Source of the DNA: an uncultured bacterium
GTDB taxonomy: Bacteria; Vulcanimicrobiota; Xenobia; Xenobiales; Xenobiaceae
Assembly: GCA_934621605.1 (NCBI GenBank)
Contig: CAKTUZ010000012.1
Coordinates: 1 to 64,000 of the forward strand
Direction of reading: 5' to 3'
DNA length: 64,000 nt
Part shown: piece after piece, positions 7,611 through 16,900 of the stretch
Numbering within the stretch: the stretch's first letter is position 1
Layout of the letters: every line of letters begins with the position of its first letter
Notes under the pieces: model-generated
The model's input: the letters and a program-made list of their open reading frames with translations, nothing else
Told to the model about the DNA's origin: nothing
Databases searched by the model: none
Program-made: the position numbers and the translations under genes

Positions 7611-9143
7611 GTCCATAAATATTTCCTGAGCTGAACCCATGGGCTTTTTCTGGCAACCATCAAACATCTTTTTATCGGAAAGAGAAACGGAAGTAGCCAA
7701 GTCGTACATCTTATTAGGATCGAACTTGGAGCCATCATCCATAGTGATAGAAGTTATACGCTCGCCTTCAGGTTTAGATAAGTCGTAAGTATAAGAAAAG
7801 CCGGACGGAGAAGCTGGCACAATGCGACTGGCTACGCGTTTTTCCAAAGCTTCTTTAAGCAAAGATCCGGGCAATGTCATAAGCACGGCGTCATCTTCAG
7901 TGTGAGGCAAAGCATTGAATAAGTCTTCATAGGTTACGGTGCCAGCTTCCACGTTGGCACGTAAGTTGCGGCCATTTACCAAGCCAATGGTAGCGCCCAT
8001 AGCTTGGCGTAAAGAGTCGGCGTGAATTTGATCCAGCTTAGCGCATTCGCTGTGAGAGTAGGTCAGCGTCTCTAAGGCTTGGCCCATAGGTTGGTGGGCC
8101 AATTCGTTGCTAGAATTGACGTATTTTTCTACGATTTGCGCTACATCAGGATCGGGCTCGATAGTAGCGCTGTTTACTTTAATAAGCTCAGCTTTGGCAT
8201 TACTTATTTGGCGGGTAGTCATATCGAAATCGAGATCGACTTCGCCCACGAATTGGCCTTTGTAGCCGCTTTGTACAATTAAAGTTGAGCCGACGTATTC
8301 GCCTTCGGGCAATTCAGTGTGAGTATGGCCGCCTACAATAACATCAAGTTCGGGGCAAGCTTTAGCCAAAAGGCGATCTTGCTCTACGCCAATATGGGAA
8401 AGAGCGACAAGCAGTTCGGCGCCGTCCTTTTTCATTTGGGGAATATATTGCTGGGCCGTTTCGATAGGATCTTTATATTGCAAGCCTTCGATTTTGTCGT
8501 CGGTAGTAAAATTGGATACATCGGTGCTTAAACCAAGAATGCCAACTTTGACGCCATTTACTTCGCGAATAACGTAAGGCTGAGCAAATTCGTGACCTGC
8601 AGCTTGCTCTAAATTGGCGCAAACGATAGGGGCGTTTACTTGGCCCAACATAGAGCGCATAACTGGCTGGCCCCAGGCAAAATCGTGATTGCCAGGCTCA
8701 ATAGCGTCGCAACCCATTTGGGCCAAGCTTTCGCTGACGATACTACCTTTACTTAAATAAGAAACCATAGTGCCTTCGGCAATGTCGCCGGCATTAAGTA
8801 GCAATGAGCCTTCGGGCACTTCGGCCTTTTCGCGCTTAACTACGGCAGCTACTTGAGCTAAACCGCCGCGTCCTTCTTCAGGAAGAGCCGCGCCGTGCAA
8901 GTCGTTTAAGTGTAAAATACGCAAGCGGCGTATATCTTGGCTTGGCTCGGCGTTTCCTATACCGCTGGCGCTGTCGGCGGTAGCTCTAGCGCTGAGCTGG
9001 CAACTGTCTTGCGCCACACTTTGCTCGTCGACACTATTTGCGCCAGCTTTAGCGCTACCTAAGTTAGCGCCAACTGAACTTGTGCCGACTGCATTGCCAG
9101 GCACAGTAGCTAAGGAAGTATAGGAAAAGCCGTTGATTTGCAT
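7551..9143 (-). CDS. 5'-nucleotidase / metallophosphoesterase (UshA type)
   Basis: A 530-residue two-domain enzyme that would hydrolyse nucleotides or 2',3'-cyclic nucleotides. The metallophosphoesterase domain shows LHLNDLHG, NAGDIAEGT, PGNHDFAWG, SHIG and GGHTHTE, which are the metal ligands in order. The C-terminal specificity domain includes LVNGRNLRANVEAGTVTYEDLF. The first about 70 residues are Ser/Ala/Gly-rich and contain no signal peptide, unlike typical secreted UshA, so export is uncertain. Its last 19 codons and stop are duplicated at 5188-5247, on the far side of the restriction cassette. Confidence 0.9.
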   Translation of the reverse strand: MQINGFSYTSLATVPGNAVGTSSVGANLGSAKAGANSVDEQSVAQDSCQLSARATADSASGIGNAEPSQDIRRLRILHLNDLHGAALPEEGRGGLAQVAAVVKREKAEVPEGSLLLNAGDIAEGTMVSYLSKGSIVSESLAQMGCDAIEPGNHDFAWGQPVMRSMLGQVNAPIVCANLEQAAGHEFAQPYVIREVNGVKVGILGLSTDVSNFTTDDKIEGLQYKDPIETAQQYIPQMKKDGAELLVALSHIGVEQDRLLAKACPELDVIVGGHTHTELPEGEYVGSTLIVQSGYKGQFVGEVDLDFDMTTRQISNAKAELIKVNSATIEPDPDVAQIVEKYVNSSNELAHQPMGQALETLTYSHSECAKLDQIHADSLRQAMGATIGLVNGRNLRANVEAGTVTYEDLFNALPHTEDDAVLMTLPGSLLKEALEKRVASRIVPASPSGFSYTYDLSKPEGERITSITMDDGSKFDPNKMYDLATSVSLSDKKMFDGCQKKPMGSAQEIFMDYFKANSPWRNDPDARVTKL

Positions 9144-9224
9144 TTTTTATTATGTCCAATTTTTAATAAGTTTTAGCTTGGATATATTATTATAAATATC
9201 TTGCAAAAGAAACAGCCAAAATGT

Positions 9225-9258
9225 AAAAAAGCCGCTAACTATAAAAATAGATAACGGC
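9225..9258 (-). terminator. Terminator of the YbaK-like gene
   Basis: On the minus strand a stem runs GCCGTTATCTAT, a T-rich loop, ATAGTTAGCGGC, and is followed by six T. It lies 27 bases after the YbaK-like stop and ahead of the nucleotidase start, so the two minus-strand genes are likely separate units. Confidence 0.88.
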
Positions 9259-9284
9259 CAAGTAAGTTTGTGACAGCTGTAAAG

Positions 9285-9800
9285 CTATAATGCAGCGGCG
9301 GTTTGCTTTTGTACAATAGGAGCGATATGCAAAGTGTTGCCGTGTTCTTTGATAATGGCGATTAGATCGGCGGTTTTCATTAGTACGGTAGCGGTATTGT
9401 CATTGGGGTGGACGCCAATTAAGCCAGGTTCGGCTAGAAAATCGCGGTCGAGAAAGACGGTTACTTTACATTGCGTGTCATTGAGTATACCTAAAGGCGT
9501 AACTGAGCCAGGCGTAAGGTCGAGCAAGCTTTTTAAGTCGGCTGCGGAAGCAAAACTAAGCCTACGAGTGCAGCTGTTTTTGCTAAATTCGGTCAAATTG
9601 ACGTGTTTATTACCTTTAATGACTATTAGATAATAGTTTTGCTTCTTATCGTCGCGCACAAATAAGTTTTTGGCGTCGCTTTCAGGGAAAGGAATGCCAG
9701 CTTCATCCAGTTCGTCCATGCTAAAGACAGCTTTATGCTCGGCAATTTCGTGCCAGAGGTGTTTTTGCTGCAAATAGTTGTATATATCTTGTTTATTCAT
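9285..9800 (-). CDS. Prolyl-tRNA editing protein (YbaK/PrdX family)
   Basis: A 171-residue cytoplasmic protein that should deacylate mischarged tRNA, most likely Ala-tRNA(Pro). The family pattern is clear: FPESDAKNLFVRDDKKQNYYLIVIKGNKHVNL, with the conserved Lys in the VIKG strand, then SVTPLGILND and the HPNDNTATV segment near the C-terminus. Length matches the stand-alone PrdX/ProX group. It has its own downstream terminator at 9225-9258 and no partner gene. Confidence 0.9.
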   Translation of the reverse strand: MNKQDIYNYLQQKHLWHEIAEHKAVFSMDELDEAGIPFPESDAKNLFVRDDKKQNYYLIVIKGNKHVNLTEFSKNSCTRRLSFASAADLKSLLDLTPGSVTPLGILNDTQCKVTVFLDRDFLAEPGLIGVHPNDNTATVLMKTADLIAIIKEHGNTLHIAPIVQKQTAAAL

Positions 9801-10252
9801 AGCGGCTATAATAGCGCAAAATATAAAGAAAAGGCAGCCCTTAAAGAGAGGAATTGAGGATAGAGAACGAAACTAAAAAGCGTTCAGTCCAAGCGGCAGC
9901 TTAAAGTTTGATACTTCGGCGTTAATTTGTTGAAATAGCAAATTTAAGTCGGCAGCAAAAGACGAACAAAATGGGGATAGGGGATCCTCAATTAAAACAA
10001 TAAACGCTTTTGTCGATTTTTATAAGATAAAATTTACTTATCCCATAAACACACCATTTAGTAGGCTTTAGCCTTATTAAATAGCATATGCGCGTCATAT
10101 AGTACGTTTTATAATGTTGAGTTTCCTTCCGTTTTGGACAAGAAAAAATCAATTAGCACAGTATTTTTAGCTTATTAACCCTTACCTGAGCTGCTCTATA
10201 GCCATTGCCAGTATCATCCTTTGTTTTAATTGAGGGCTAGGTTAATTGTATA
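9801..10252. other. Intergenic gap of about 450 bases
   Basis: No gene is supported. The segment separates divergent transcription: the YbaK-like gene leaves leftwards, the AAA+ cassette rightwards, so it should hold both promoters. Just before the rightward start I see GAGGG about 14 bases upstream of the ATG and a TATAATGG that overlaps the start codon. No strong hairpin was found. Confidence 0.4.
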
Positions 10253-11095
10253 ATGGCTAAAGTTTTGAAGTTCGGCTTAATGTTAGATGATTGCAATGTG
10301 AGAAGCCTTGAGGGATTGCAAGAACATTTTGTTATTGAAGATGTGCTGAAATACTTTGAAGATGGCACCTTGTCGCGTTGGCTCAAGGTGTGGGGCTATA
10401 AGGAACAGCTGGCAGCGGTTGAAGCTATAGATAAAGCGCTGGATAAAAAAGACATTGTCTTGCAACTGGCTAATATTTTTGGCATAGAAGACGTAGATGC
10501 TGCCGATATTGAAAAGGCGTTAAGCGTATTTAGCTATTTAGACAAAAAGCAAAAATTTCAAGTAACGGTACAAGGAAACGCTTTATTCAAAAAGCAAGCC
10601 GTTGAGGAGTACCTTGCTGGCTATGAAGCTTTGATTCAAGATATGATAAATAAAATTAAAGTCCACAATAAAGTCTCCAAAGAAGATAATGAAACTCATA
10701 CAATATTTGATGTTAATGCATTTAGGGAAGATGTGCGGGAAGATGTGCGGAAACTCGAACAAGACTACTTGCCGCTTGTTAAGTTAAGTTTTAGTGAATT
10801 GTGTTTTCGTGTTCAAGAATACTGCTATTCTGGTGATGTTAGTGACTTTTGTGACTTTTGTGACTTTTATGATGTTATTCTTGTTATGTCGGAAAGTAAG
10901 ATATTAAAAGAACTGTTTAAAAAGTCTCTATGTTCAGAAGTAAGGGAAATGCCCTCTAAAGCCAGAGATTTTGTCAGAGATTGTCAGCAACGACATGAAG
11001 AGAGCAATAGAGGTGGAGGCATGTTTGGGACAGGATTTTTTGGGACAATTTCGAGTATGAGTGGTAGGAGTTCTCAAGGTTGGCCTTTCATGTAG
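10253..11095 (+). CDS. Protein with LQEHF..EDVLKYF..G.LSRWL N-terminal module, copy 1
   Basis: A 280-residue protein. The first about 60 residues form a compact module (RSLEGLQEHFVIEDVLKYF, then GTLSRWLKV) that I have the impression occurs at the N-terminus of many uncharacterised bacterial proteins, but for which I know no function. A helical section follows, then REDVRKLEQDYLPLVKLSF and a Gly-rich C-terminus (GGGMFGTGFFG). A short tandem duplication is visible in the DNA near 10850 (repeated GACTTTTGT) encoding DFCDFCDF. A paralogue follows at once, then an AAA+ ATPase, so these look like parts of one cassette. Confidence 0.7.
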   Translation: MAKVLKFGLMLDDCNVRSLEGLQEHFVIEDVLKYFEDGTLSRWLKVWGYKEQLAAVEAIDKALDKKDIVLQLANIFGIEDVDAADIEKALSVFSYLDKKQKFQVTVQGNALFKKQAVEEYLAGYEALIQDMINKIKVHNKVSKEDNETHTIFDVNAFREDVREDVRKLEQDYLPLVKLSFSELCFRVQEYCYSGDVSDFCDFCDFYDVILVMSESKILKELFKKSLCSEVREMPSKARDFVRDCQQRHEESNRGGGMFGTGFFGTISSMSGRSSQGWPFM

Positions 11096-11129
11096 TCGTT
11101 TTTTTTAATTTAGGAAATAGGTGAAAGAT

Positions 11130-12217
11130 ATGGCTAAAGTTTTGAAGTTTGATTTAATGTTGGATAATTGCAACGTGCGAAGCCTTGAGGGGTTGCAAGA
11201 GCATTTTGTTATTGAGTATGTGTTGAAATACTTTGAAGATGGCACCTTGTCGCGTTGGCTTAAAGTGTTGAACTACAGTGAACAGCTGGCAGAAGTTGAA
11301 GCTATAGATAAAACGCTGGACAAAAAAGACATTGCCTTGCAACTGGCTCATATTTTTGGCATAGAAAATGTAGACTCTACCGACGTAGAAAAGGCGCTGA
11401 GCGTATTTAGCTATTTAGAGAAAAAGCAAGAATTGACTGCAACCGTACAAGAAAACGCTTTATTCAAAAAGCAAGCCGTTGAAGAGTACCTTGCCGACTA
11501 CGAAGCCCTAATTCAACATATGATAGATAACAGCGGCGGCAATATAGTTGAAAGGCTCAATAAAGTGTACGATGAGTATGAACTTGGGGATAGTTATCCT
11601 AAAGATGGTTATCCTTATTGTGTGGGCTCTGATGAGTGGCAGGCAGGCACCCATATCTTCATGTCAATACCGATATTAGCATTAATGTTGGTGCCTTAAA
11701 GGAAGATGTGCAAAAGCTTGAACAAGACTACTTGCAACTTGTTAAATTAAGTTTTAGTGAATTGTATTTTCGTTTAGTAGAAATAGCTCCTATGGCTATT
11801 GTGGCTATGCTGTGGAGTGATACCTTTAGAGAACTGTTAATTGGTGAAAATGCAAACGCGTATTTAAAGGATAGTTTTTACTGTGATAACATAAGTGTTG
11901 ACAAAAAATACCCAGTCCTGTTACGTACCATATTTCAAGACAGTGATAAAGATTGGTATTACATATTTGCAAAGTTCGATCGTAAATGGGCTATACCTAA
12001 TATAGATGGTTTAAAAATAATGTTCTTTAGCCTAGAAAATGATAAAGAGAAGATTATTGAAACCGGAAACAAGATTATACTTTTGTATTCTAGCGTAATG
12101 TGTGAAAGCGCTGATAATGGTGAATTCATTTGGTCATATCCTAGGCTGTGCGATGGTTTGATCGTTGCAAAATCAGATAGATCGTATCGTAATTTCGTAA
12201 TTTACATGAGCGCATAA
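11130..12217 (+). pseudogene. Copy 2 of the same family, split by a one-base frameshift
   Basis: The first frame (from the ATG at 11130, AGGTGA upstream) repeats copy 1 almost word for word: MAKVLKFDLMLDNCNVRSLE, then the RWLKV module. It ends in a foreign tail and stops at 11699. The second frame picks up the homology at KEDVQKLEQDYLQLVKLSF and runs to 12217. Comparison with copy 1 (THTIFDVNAF) places the lost base between 11660 and 11661: adding one base there restores THIF-x-VNTDISINVG in one continuous frame. The C-terminal half after that differs from copy 1. It may be a recent mutation, a sequencing error or, less likely, programmed shifting. Confidence 0.82.
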
Positions 12218-12243
12218 CATTTAAATAGGAGCCAATAAAAATA

Positions 12244-13746
12244 ATGAACAATGATACTGTCAATCTCCTTGCTTCATATGTCGAAGCCTTATATCCCATT
12301 ATCTATATCAACCACTTTGACTTCAAAGTTATTGATGACATTATTGCTAGTATTGCTGGCGATAGGAAAATTTTTGAATACAATAATGGCTTAGGCTCTG
12401 TCGATTTTAAGACTAAATCGGCTATGTCGGCTATGCAAGAATGTGGCTTAACTCAATTCTTGAATGATGTCAAAGACGAGGGCTACGAGCAGAATACGCT
12501 CATTGTCCTTAAGGATGTCCACAATCAACTGGACGATTCGGCAGTTATTTCTTTATTGAAATATATTGCCGAGCGCAACTTGTATAACGATGAGTATAGC
12601 GCTTCTATTTTCATTGTCTCTAGTAAGCTTCATATTCCCGAAGAATTGGAAGATCTTATTACCGTTTTTGAAATACCTTTGCCGGACGATTCGGAAATTC
12701 GCAATATTATCTTGGAATTTGCTCAAGACTTAGATATTGATATTGCCGAGGACGTCTTAAACGAAATTACTATTTCCTTTAAAGGCTTAAATGAATTTCA
12801 AATTAAACAAATTCTCAATTTAGCCTATCAAGAAGGCGGTTGCTTGGACTTTGACGATAAGCAACTGATTTTCCGCGAGAAAGAGCAATTGGTTAAAAAG
12901 GCCGGTTTATTAGAGATGATTTTGGTTCGTGAAGATATCAATGATATTGGCGGACTGGAAAACTTAAAAGATTGGCTGGGCAAGAAAGAGCGTATTTTCA
13001 ACCAGTTGGACAAGGCTATTAAGTTCGGAGTAGATATTCCCAAAGGCATGATGATTGTAGGTATGCCCGGTTGCGGTAAGAGTTTGGCCGCTAAAGCTAC
13101 AGCTAAGCTATTTAAAGTGCCGCTGGTTAGGCTCGATGTGGGACGCTTATTGGGTAAGTATATCGGCGAATCGGAAGAGAATATGAGGCGAGCTTTGAAG
13201 TTAGCTGAAGCTATTAGCCCTTGCGTACTTTGGATCGACGAATTGGAAAAGGCCTTCTCCGGGATTGGCTCTACTGGTGGCGGCAGCGACGTCACTACGC
13301 GCTTATTTGGTCAGTTCTTAACTTGGATGCAAGAAAAGGAAAATACTGTCTTTATTGTGGCTACTGCTAACGATATTTCTCGGATTCCTCCGGAATTTTT
13401 GCGCAAAGGCCGCTTCGACGAGCTTTTCTATGTAGATTTCCCCAATAACGAAGAGCGCAAGAAAATTATAGAAATTCACCTTAAGAAGCGCGGCAAATGG
13501 AATAGGGACTTGGACATTATCTCTGTTGTCAAAGATACCGATGGCTATAGCGGAGCCGATTTGGAAGCTATCGTTAAAGACGCCGTAGAAAGTTGCTTTG
13601 TAGAGGGAAGAAAGCAAATGACTACTGATGATCTTAAGAAAGCTCAGAAAAGTATCAAGTCTATTTCTAGTACTCTTTCTACGCGTATTAAGCAAATAAA
13701 AGAAGCGGTTAAAGATATGGATCTTAAGCCAGCTTCTAAGAAATAA
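12244..13746 (+). CDS. AAA+ ATPase, Ycf46-like
   Basis: A 500-residue ATPase. The N-terminal half is a degenerate AAA-like domain (LYPIIYINHFDFKVIDDI), the pattern seen in Ycf46 proteins. The C-terminal half is a full AAA+ module: Walker A GMPGCGKS, the pore-loop region GRLLGKYIGESEENMRRAL, Walker B VLWIDELEKAF, sensor 1 IVATAND, arginine finger region RKGRFDE and sensor 2 GYSGADLEA. It likely remodels or unfolds a protein partner using ATP. AGGAG precedes the ATG. It follows the paralogue pair by 26 bases and precedes the CFI-box protein by 64, so it may act on one of these neighbours. Confidence 0.88.
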   Translation: MNNDTVNLLASYVEALYPIIYINHFDFKVIDDIIASIAGDRKIFEYNNGLGSVDFKTKSAMSAMQECGLTQFLNDVKDEGYEQNTLIVLKDVHNQLDDSAVISLLKYIAERNLYNDEYSASIFIVSSKLHIPEELEDLITVFEIPLPDDSEIRNIILEFAQDLDIDIAEDVLNEITISFKGLNEFQIKQILNLAYQEGGCLDFDDKQLIFREKEQLVKKAGLLEMILVREDINDIGGLENLKDWLGKKERIFNQLDKAIKFGVDIPKGMMIVGMPGCGKSLAAKATAKLFKVPLVRLDVGRLLGKYIGESEENMRRALKLAEAISPCVLWIDELEKAFSGIGSTGGGSDVTTRLFGQFLTWMQEKENTVFIVATANDISRIPPEFLRKGRFDELFYVDFPNNEERKKIIEIHLKKRGKWNRDLDIISVVKDTDGYSGADLEAIVKDAVESCFVEGRKQMTTDDLKKAQKSIKSISSTLSTRIKQIKEAVKDMDLKPASKK

Positions 13747-13810
13747 AGTAGCGTGGAATTTAGCTTTGCGTTTTAGGCTTTGGGTAGCGATAAGGTAGGT
13801 AGATAAAAAA

Positions 13811-15637
13811 ATGGAAGACAAACAAGAAGCGGAAGTATTTGATTCTTACTGCGTAGAGAAGATTTGGCCGGAAGAAAAAGCTAAGCAAGTTTTCCAAATA
13901 GAAAAAGCCTTCTTAAAAAGCTACGCTGCCTCTCAAGAGGTGCCTTTAGCCCAATGGTTGGCGCAAGAATTGCATAAGCAATTACCGGAAAAGAGCGCTA
14001 ATGAAGTTGAAGCTATAAGCAACGAAATTATTTCTGCGTTGCAAACTGCTGAAGAGATGAAAGCTTCTCAGCAAAAAGCTATTGCTATAGGCAGAAGTAA
14101 AGAGAGTTGGTTTGCTTCTAAAGTAATGCAAGCTACTGCGGATATGCCAATTTCCAAGAGAGCTGAATATTTGCAAAGCTTAGAAGAAGCTATTAAAAGC
14201 GCCAATGAAGCAACATATAAAGTAATTGCTGCAGAAAATGGCAGCAGTAATTCTGCGTCGGCTTCTGCTACTGGAGCCAAAACCGAAGCTGCTGAGAAGC
14301 GCCAAGAGTCGAATAGCGCTTTAAATATAGGCAAGCAAGCTTGTCATGCTGGGGTACAAACTGCTGCCGCTACTGCCGGTAGAGATATTGCCCAAAAGGT
14401 TCTTAATGGAGAAGAGATTGACGGCGACGAGGTTGTAAAAAAAGCGGTAGATGCTGGCGTAGGTGAAGCAGTAAAAGTAGCGGTAGATGGCGCTACCAAG
14501 GTAGCTGAAGAGAAAGGCTGGATTTCGCATGAAGCTAAAGCCGAAGCTACTGAAAAGCGGCAGCAAGAATCGGGTAGGCAAAGCAATTCTGGAAGTTCTG
14601 AGGCTAAGCCTAAGATAAAAGAAAATGAATATACGCTGAAAAATACTGCTTTAAGTATAGGTAGACAAGCTTGTTACGCTGGTGTGCAAAATGCTGCTGT
14701 GGCTGTTGGTAGAGATCTTGCCCAAAAGGTTATCAATGGAGAAGAGATTGAAGGCGACGAGGTTGTAAAAAAAGCGGTCGATGCTGGCGTAGATGAAGGA
14801 GTAAAAGTAGCGGTAGCTGGCGCTATAAGGGTAGCTGGAGAGAAAGGCTTGATACCACAGATACAGCAGCTTAAAGGCGGCAGCGGAAATGTTTGTGCCA
14901 ATGTAGCTTTTGTGGCTATCGAGAATGTCAAGGTCGCCAAGCAAGTAGCCGACGGAAGGTTGACCGTTCATGAAGGCTTAGAAGTTATGGCCCAGACAAC
15001 AGGCGCTTGTGTAGCCGGAATAGCCGTAGCCGCTAAGGGAGGGGCTATAGTAGGTTCAGCATTAGGTTCACTAGTAGGCCCGGCTGGTACTGCCATAGGC
15101 GGATTTGTAGGCAACGCCGCAGGCTATATAGCCGGCTCTACCATTGGCGGTGCAGTAATGCAAGGTGTCAAGGAACTATATAATACAGCTTGTGATATAG
15201 TTAAAGATGTAGCCAGCACAGCGGTAAATTGCATAGGATCTGCGCTAAGTACAGCGGCAAGTTGTGTAGAGAATAAAATCGATAACATACTCAGTGGTGG
15301 TGGCGGCGGTTGTTACATTACTACCGCTACTTGCCAAGAGTATGGCAAGGGTGACAATTGTTATGAATTGACAATGTTCCGTTCCTTCCGTGATATGTGG
15401 CTTAGAAAGCAGCCTGACGGTGAGCAATTGATTAAGCACTATTATGCTACAGCTCCGGCTCTTGTTGAGTTAATCAATAAACAACCTAACCGCCGCGCTA
15501 TTTATCGCCATTTAAATGAAGCTTATCTTTCCAAGTGTTTGCGATACATTGAAGATGGCGAAAATATTAAGTGCAAAGAGCTTTATGTTGACATGGTTGA
15601 ATTTTTATACGGTGAGCAACAAAGGTGGCAAAAGTAA
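13811..15637 (+). CDS. Repeat protein with glycine-zipper segment and CFI-box C-terminus
   Basis: A 608-residue mosaic. A helical N-terminus (1-140) is followed by two copies of a roughly 75-residue repeat: IGKQACHAGVQTAAATAGRD and IGRQACYAGVQNAAVAVGRD, each ending in a VVKKAVDAGV..VKVAV helix. Then comes a glycine-zipper stretch (GGAIVGSALGSLVGPAGTAI and on) that could insert in a membrane, and a Cys-containing C-terminal domain GGCYITTATC...FRSFRDMWL, which I assign to the CFI-box-CTERM type. The C-terminal domain is found on many otherwise unrelated proteins and has no known activity. A terminator follows, so this ends the cassette. Confidence 0.75.
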   Translation: MEDKQEAEVFDSYCVEKIWPEEKAKQVFQIEKAFLKSYAASQEVPLAQWLAQELHKQLPEKSANEVEAISNEIISALQTAEEMKASQQKAIAIGRSKESWFASKVMQATADMPISKRAEYLQSLEEAIKSANEATYKVIAAENGSSNSASASATGAKTEAAEKRQESNSALNIGKQACHAGVQTAAATAGRDIAQKVLNGEEIDGDEVVKKAVDAGVGEAVKVAVDGATKVAEEKGWISHEAKAEATEKRQQESGRQSNSGSSEAKPKIKENEYTLKNTALSIGRQACYAGVQNAAVAVGRDLAQKVINGEEIEGDEVVKKAVDAGVDEGVKVAVAGAIRVAGEKGLIPQIQQLKGGSGNVCANVAFVAIENVKVAKQVADGRLTVHEGLEVMAQTTGACVAGIAVAAKGGAIVGSALGSLVGPAGTAIGGFVGNAAGYIAGSTIGGAVMQGVKELYNTACDIVKDVASTAVNCIGSALSTAASCVENKIDNILSGGGGGCYITTATCQEYGKGDNCYELTMFRSFRDMWLRKQPDGEQLIKHYYATAPALVELINKQPNRRAIYRHLNEAYLSKCLRYIEDGENIKCKELYVDMVEFLYGEQQRWQK

Positions 15638-15719
15638 ATTTTTAGCTATTACTGTCATAGACAAGGTCAGAACGGTTTAAGGCTTTTGGCTTTTTCCATT
15701 CCTTACTGTTTATAGAAAG

Positions 15720-15770
15720 GCAGCTTTCGCTTTATAGCGTACAGGCTAGACGAAGGCTGCTTTTATTTTT
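15720..15770 (+). terminator. Terminator ending the AAA+/CFI-box cassette
   Basis: GCAGC-x-TTCG (15720-15729) pairs with CGAA-x-GCTGC (15751-15760) and is followed by TTTTATTTTT. It lies about 80 bases after the stop of the CFI-box protein. Confidence 0.82.
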
Positions 15771-15772
15771 AT

Positions 15773-16491
15773 GGTATATTAGGGTATAACCATCTAAGCT
15801 ATTATAGAAATGAAGTTGATCGAGATAATGAAAATGTTTATATACAACTCGGTGAACGGTTTCTTGGTGGTCATTATATTTGCCTTACTGCTAGAGGTCC
15901 AGTTAGTTATGAAGACTATGTAGGCTTTCATCGCACTTATATATGCTATGCCGAACTATTAAAAAAAAGTTTTCCAATTGGCTTAATTCAGTAGAACTAC
16001 TGCAAAAGTTCTGCGGCGATAGTAAAAATGCTGTCCATAAATTTATAATATTTCACCTAAAATTAGGAGCTGATTTCTATAGAGAAAAAATGAATCAGCT
16101 CAATCGCTTTCTTTATGATTTGTATGTTTGTATGCGTACTAAGATTGATTGGTATTCATATGATTGCAATAAAATTTCTTGCTGTGCCATTGATGATACT
16201 ATAAATTTCAATTATTGGTTGTGGCAACATGGTATAGAGAAAGTTGAAAAGGGTGAATTTACTATAGGTGAATTTTATGCTTGGTATACTAAAAAAATAT
16301 TGTTATATACAACTAAGCAGTACTATCACCATTCTTTAGATTGTCCATTTTATATGAGAGGTAAATGGAAAAGAGATAGGCTCAAAGTAATTGAGTTTTT
16401 CACATCAAGGGTGCGTCATAAGGAGTTTTTTACTGAGCATTTTGGTGATGTTAGAAAGATGCCTTTGCCAAACTATGCAAAGATTAGTTAA
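15773..16491 (+). pseudogene. Broken hypothetical gene: no start, frameshift in an A-run
   Basis: The downstream frame (15943-16491) is the longer part, Tyr/Trp/Cys-rich (KIDWYSYDCNKISC, NYWLWQHG). The frame just upstream, open from about 15773, reads ENVYIQLGERFLGGHYICLT and reaches the run of eight A at 15960-15967. Adding one A there joins AELLKK to KFSNWLNSVELLQKF in one frame. The upstream part has no start codon, and its 5' end runs into the terminator at 15770, so the gene is also 5' truncated. I do not recognise the family. Confidence 0.62.
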
Positions 16492-16582
16492 TTAAATTTA
16501 TATGGAGACGTTTTTGAGATATTTGGCAAAAAGTTTAATGTGTACGTGAAGAGTACTATTTAGAAGAGGAGTTTAGTATGTT

Positions 16583-16864
16583 GTGAGCAGACGTGAAGAA
16601 GATTATTATGCTTCTAGTGGATGTGTGCAAGATATGATGGAATCAATGTTCTCAGCAAAGCATGTAGATGATATTGAAACTATCGAAGATAAGATAATTT
16701 TCTTTAGCAAGTTAATTGTCGATGAGGATACTTTGAGTGATCTTGCATTCTGGAATAACTTTTTTACTAATCGCATAAACGAGTTTAAACAACGTTATAA
16801 AGAACTAACTGGGAAAGAATATGATGAGAAAAATACAGAGAATTATGCAAAAAATATCAGTTAA
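16583..16864 (+). CDS. Small hypothetical protein (93 aa)
   Basis: Starts with GTG, with AGAGGAG 12 bases upstream. Acidic and helical, with FFTNRINEFKQRYKELTGKEY near the end; no membrane segment or known motif. It lies in a run of small plus-strand genes leading to an AlbA_2 regulator. Function unknown. Confidence 0.5.
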   Translation: MSRREEDYYASSGCVQDMMESMFSAKHVDDIETIEDKIIFFSKLIVDEDTLSDLAFWNNFFTNRINEFKQRYKELTGKEYDEKNTENYAKNIS

Positions 16865-16900
16865 AATATAACTAAAAGACAAAAGCTAGGAGCGTAAAAC

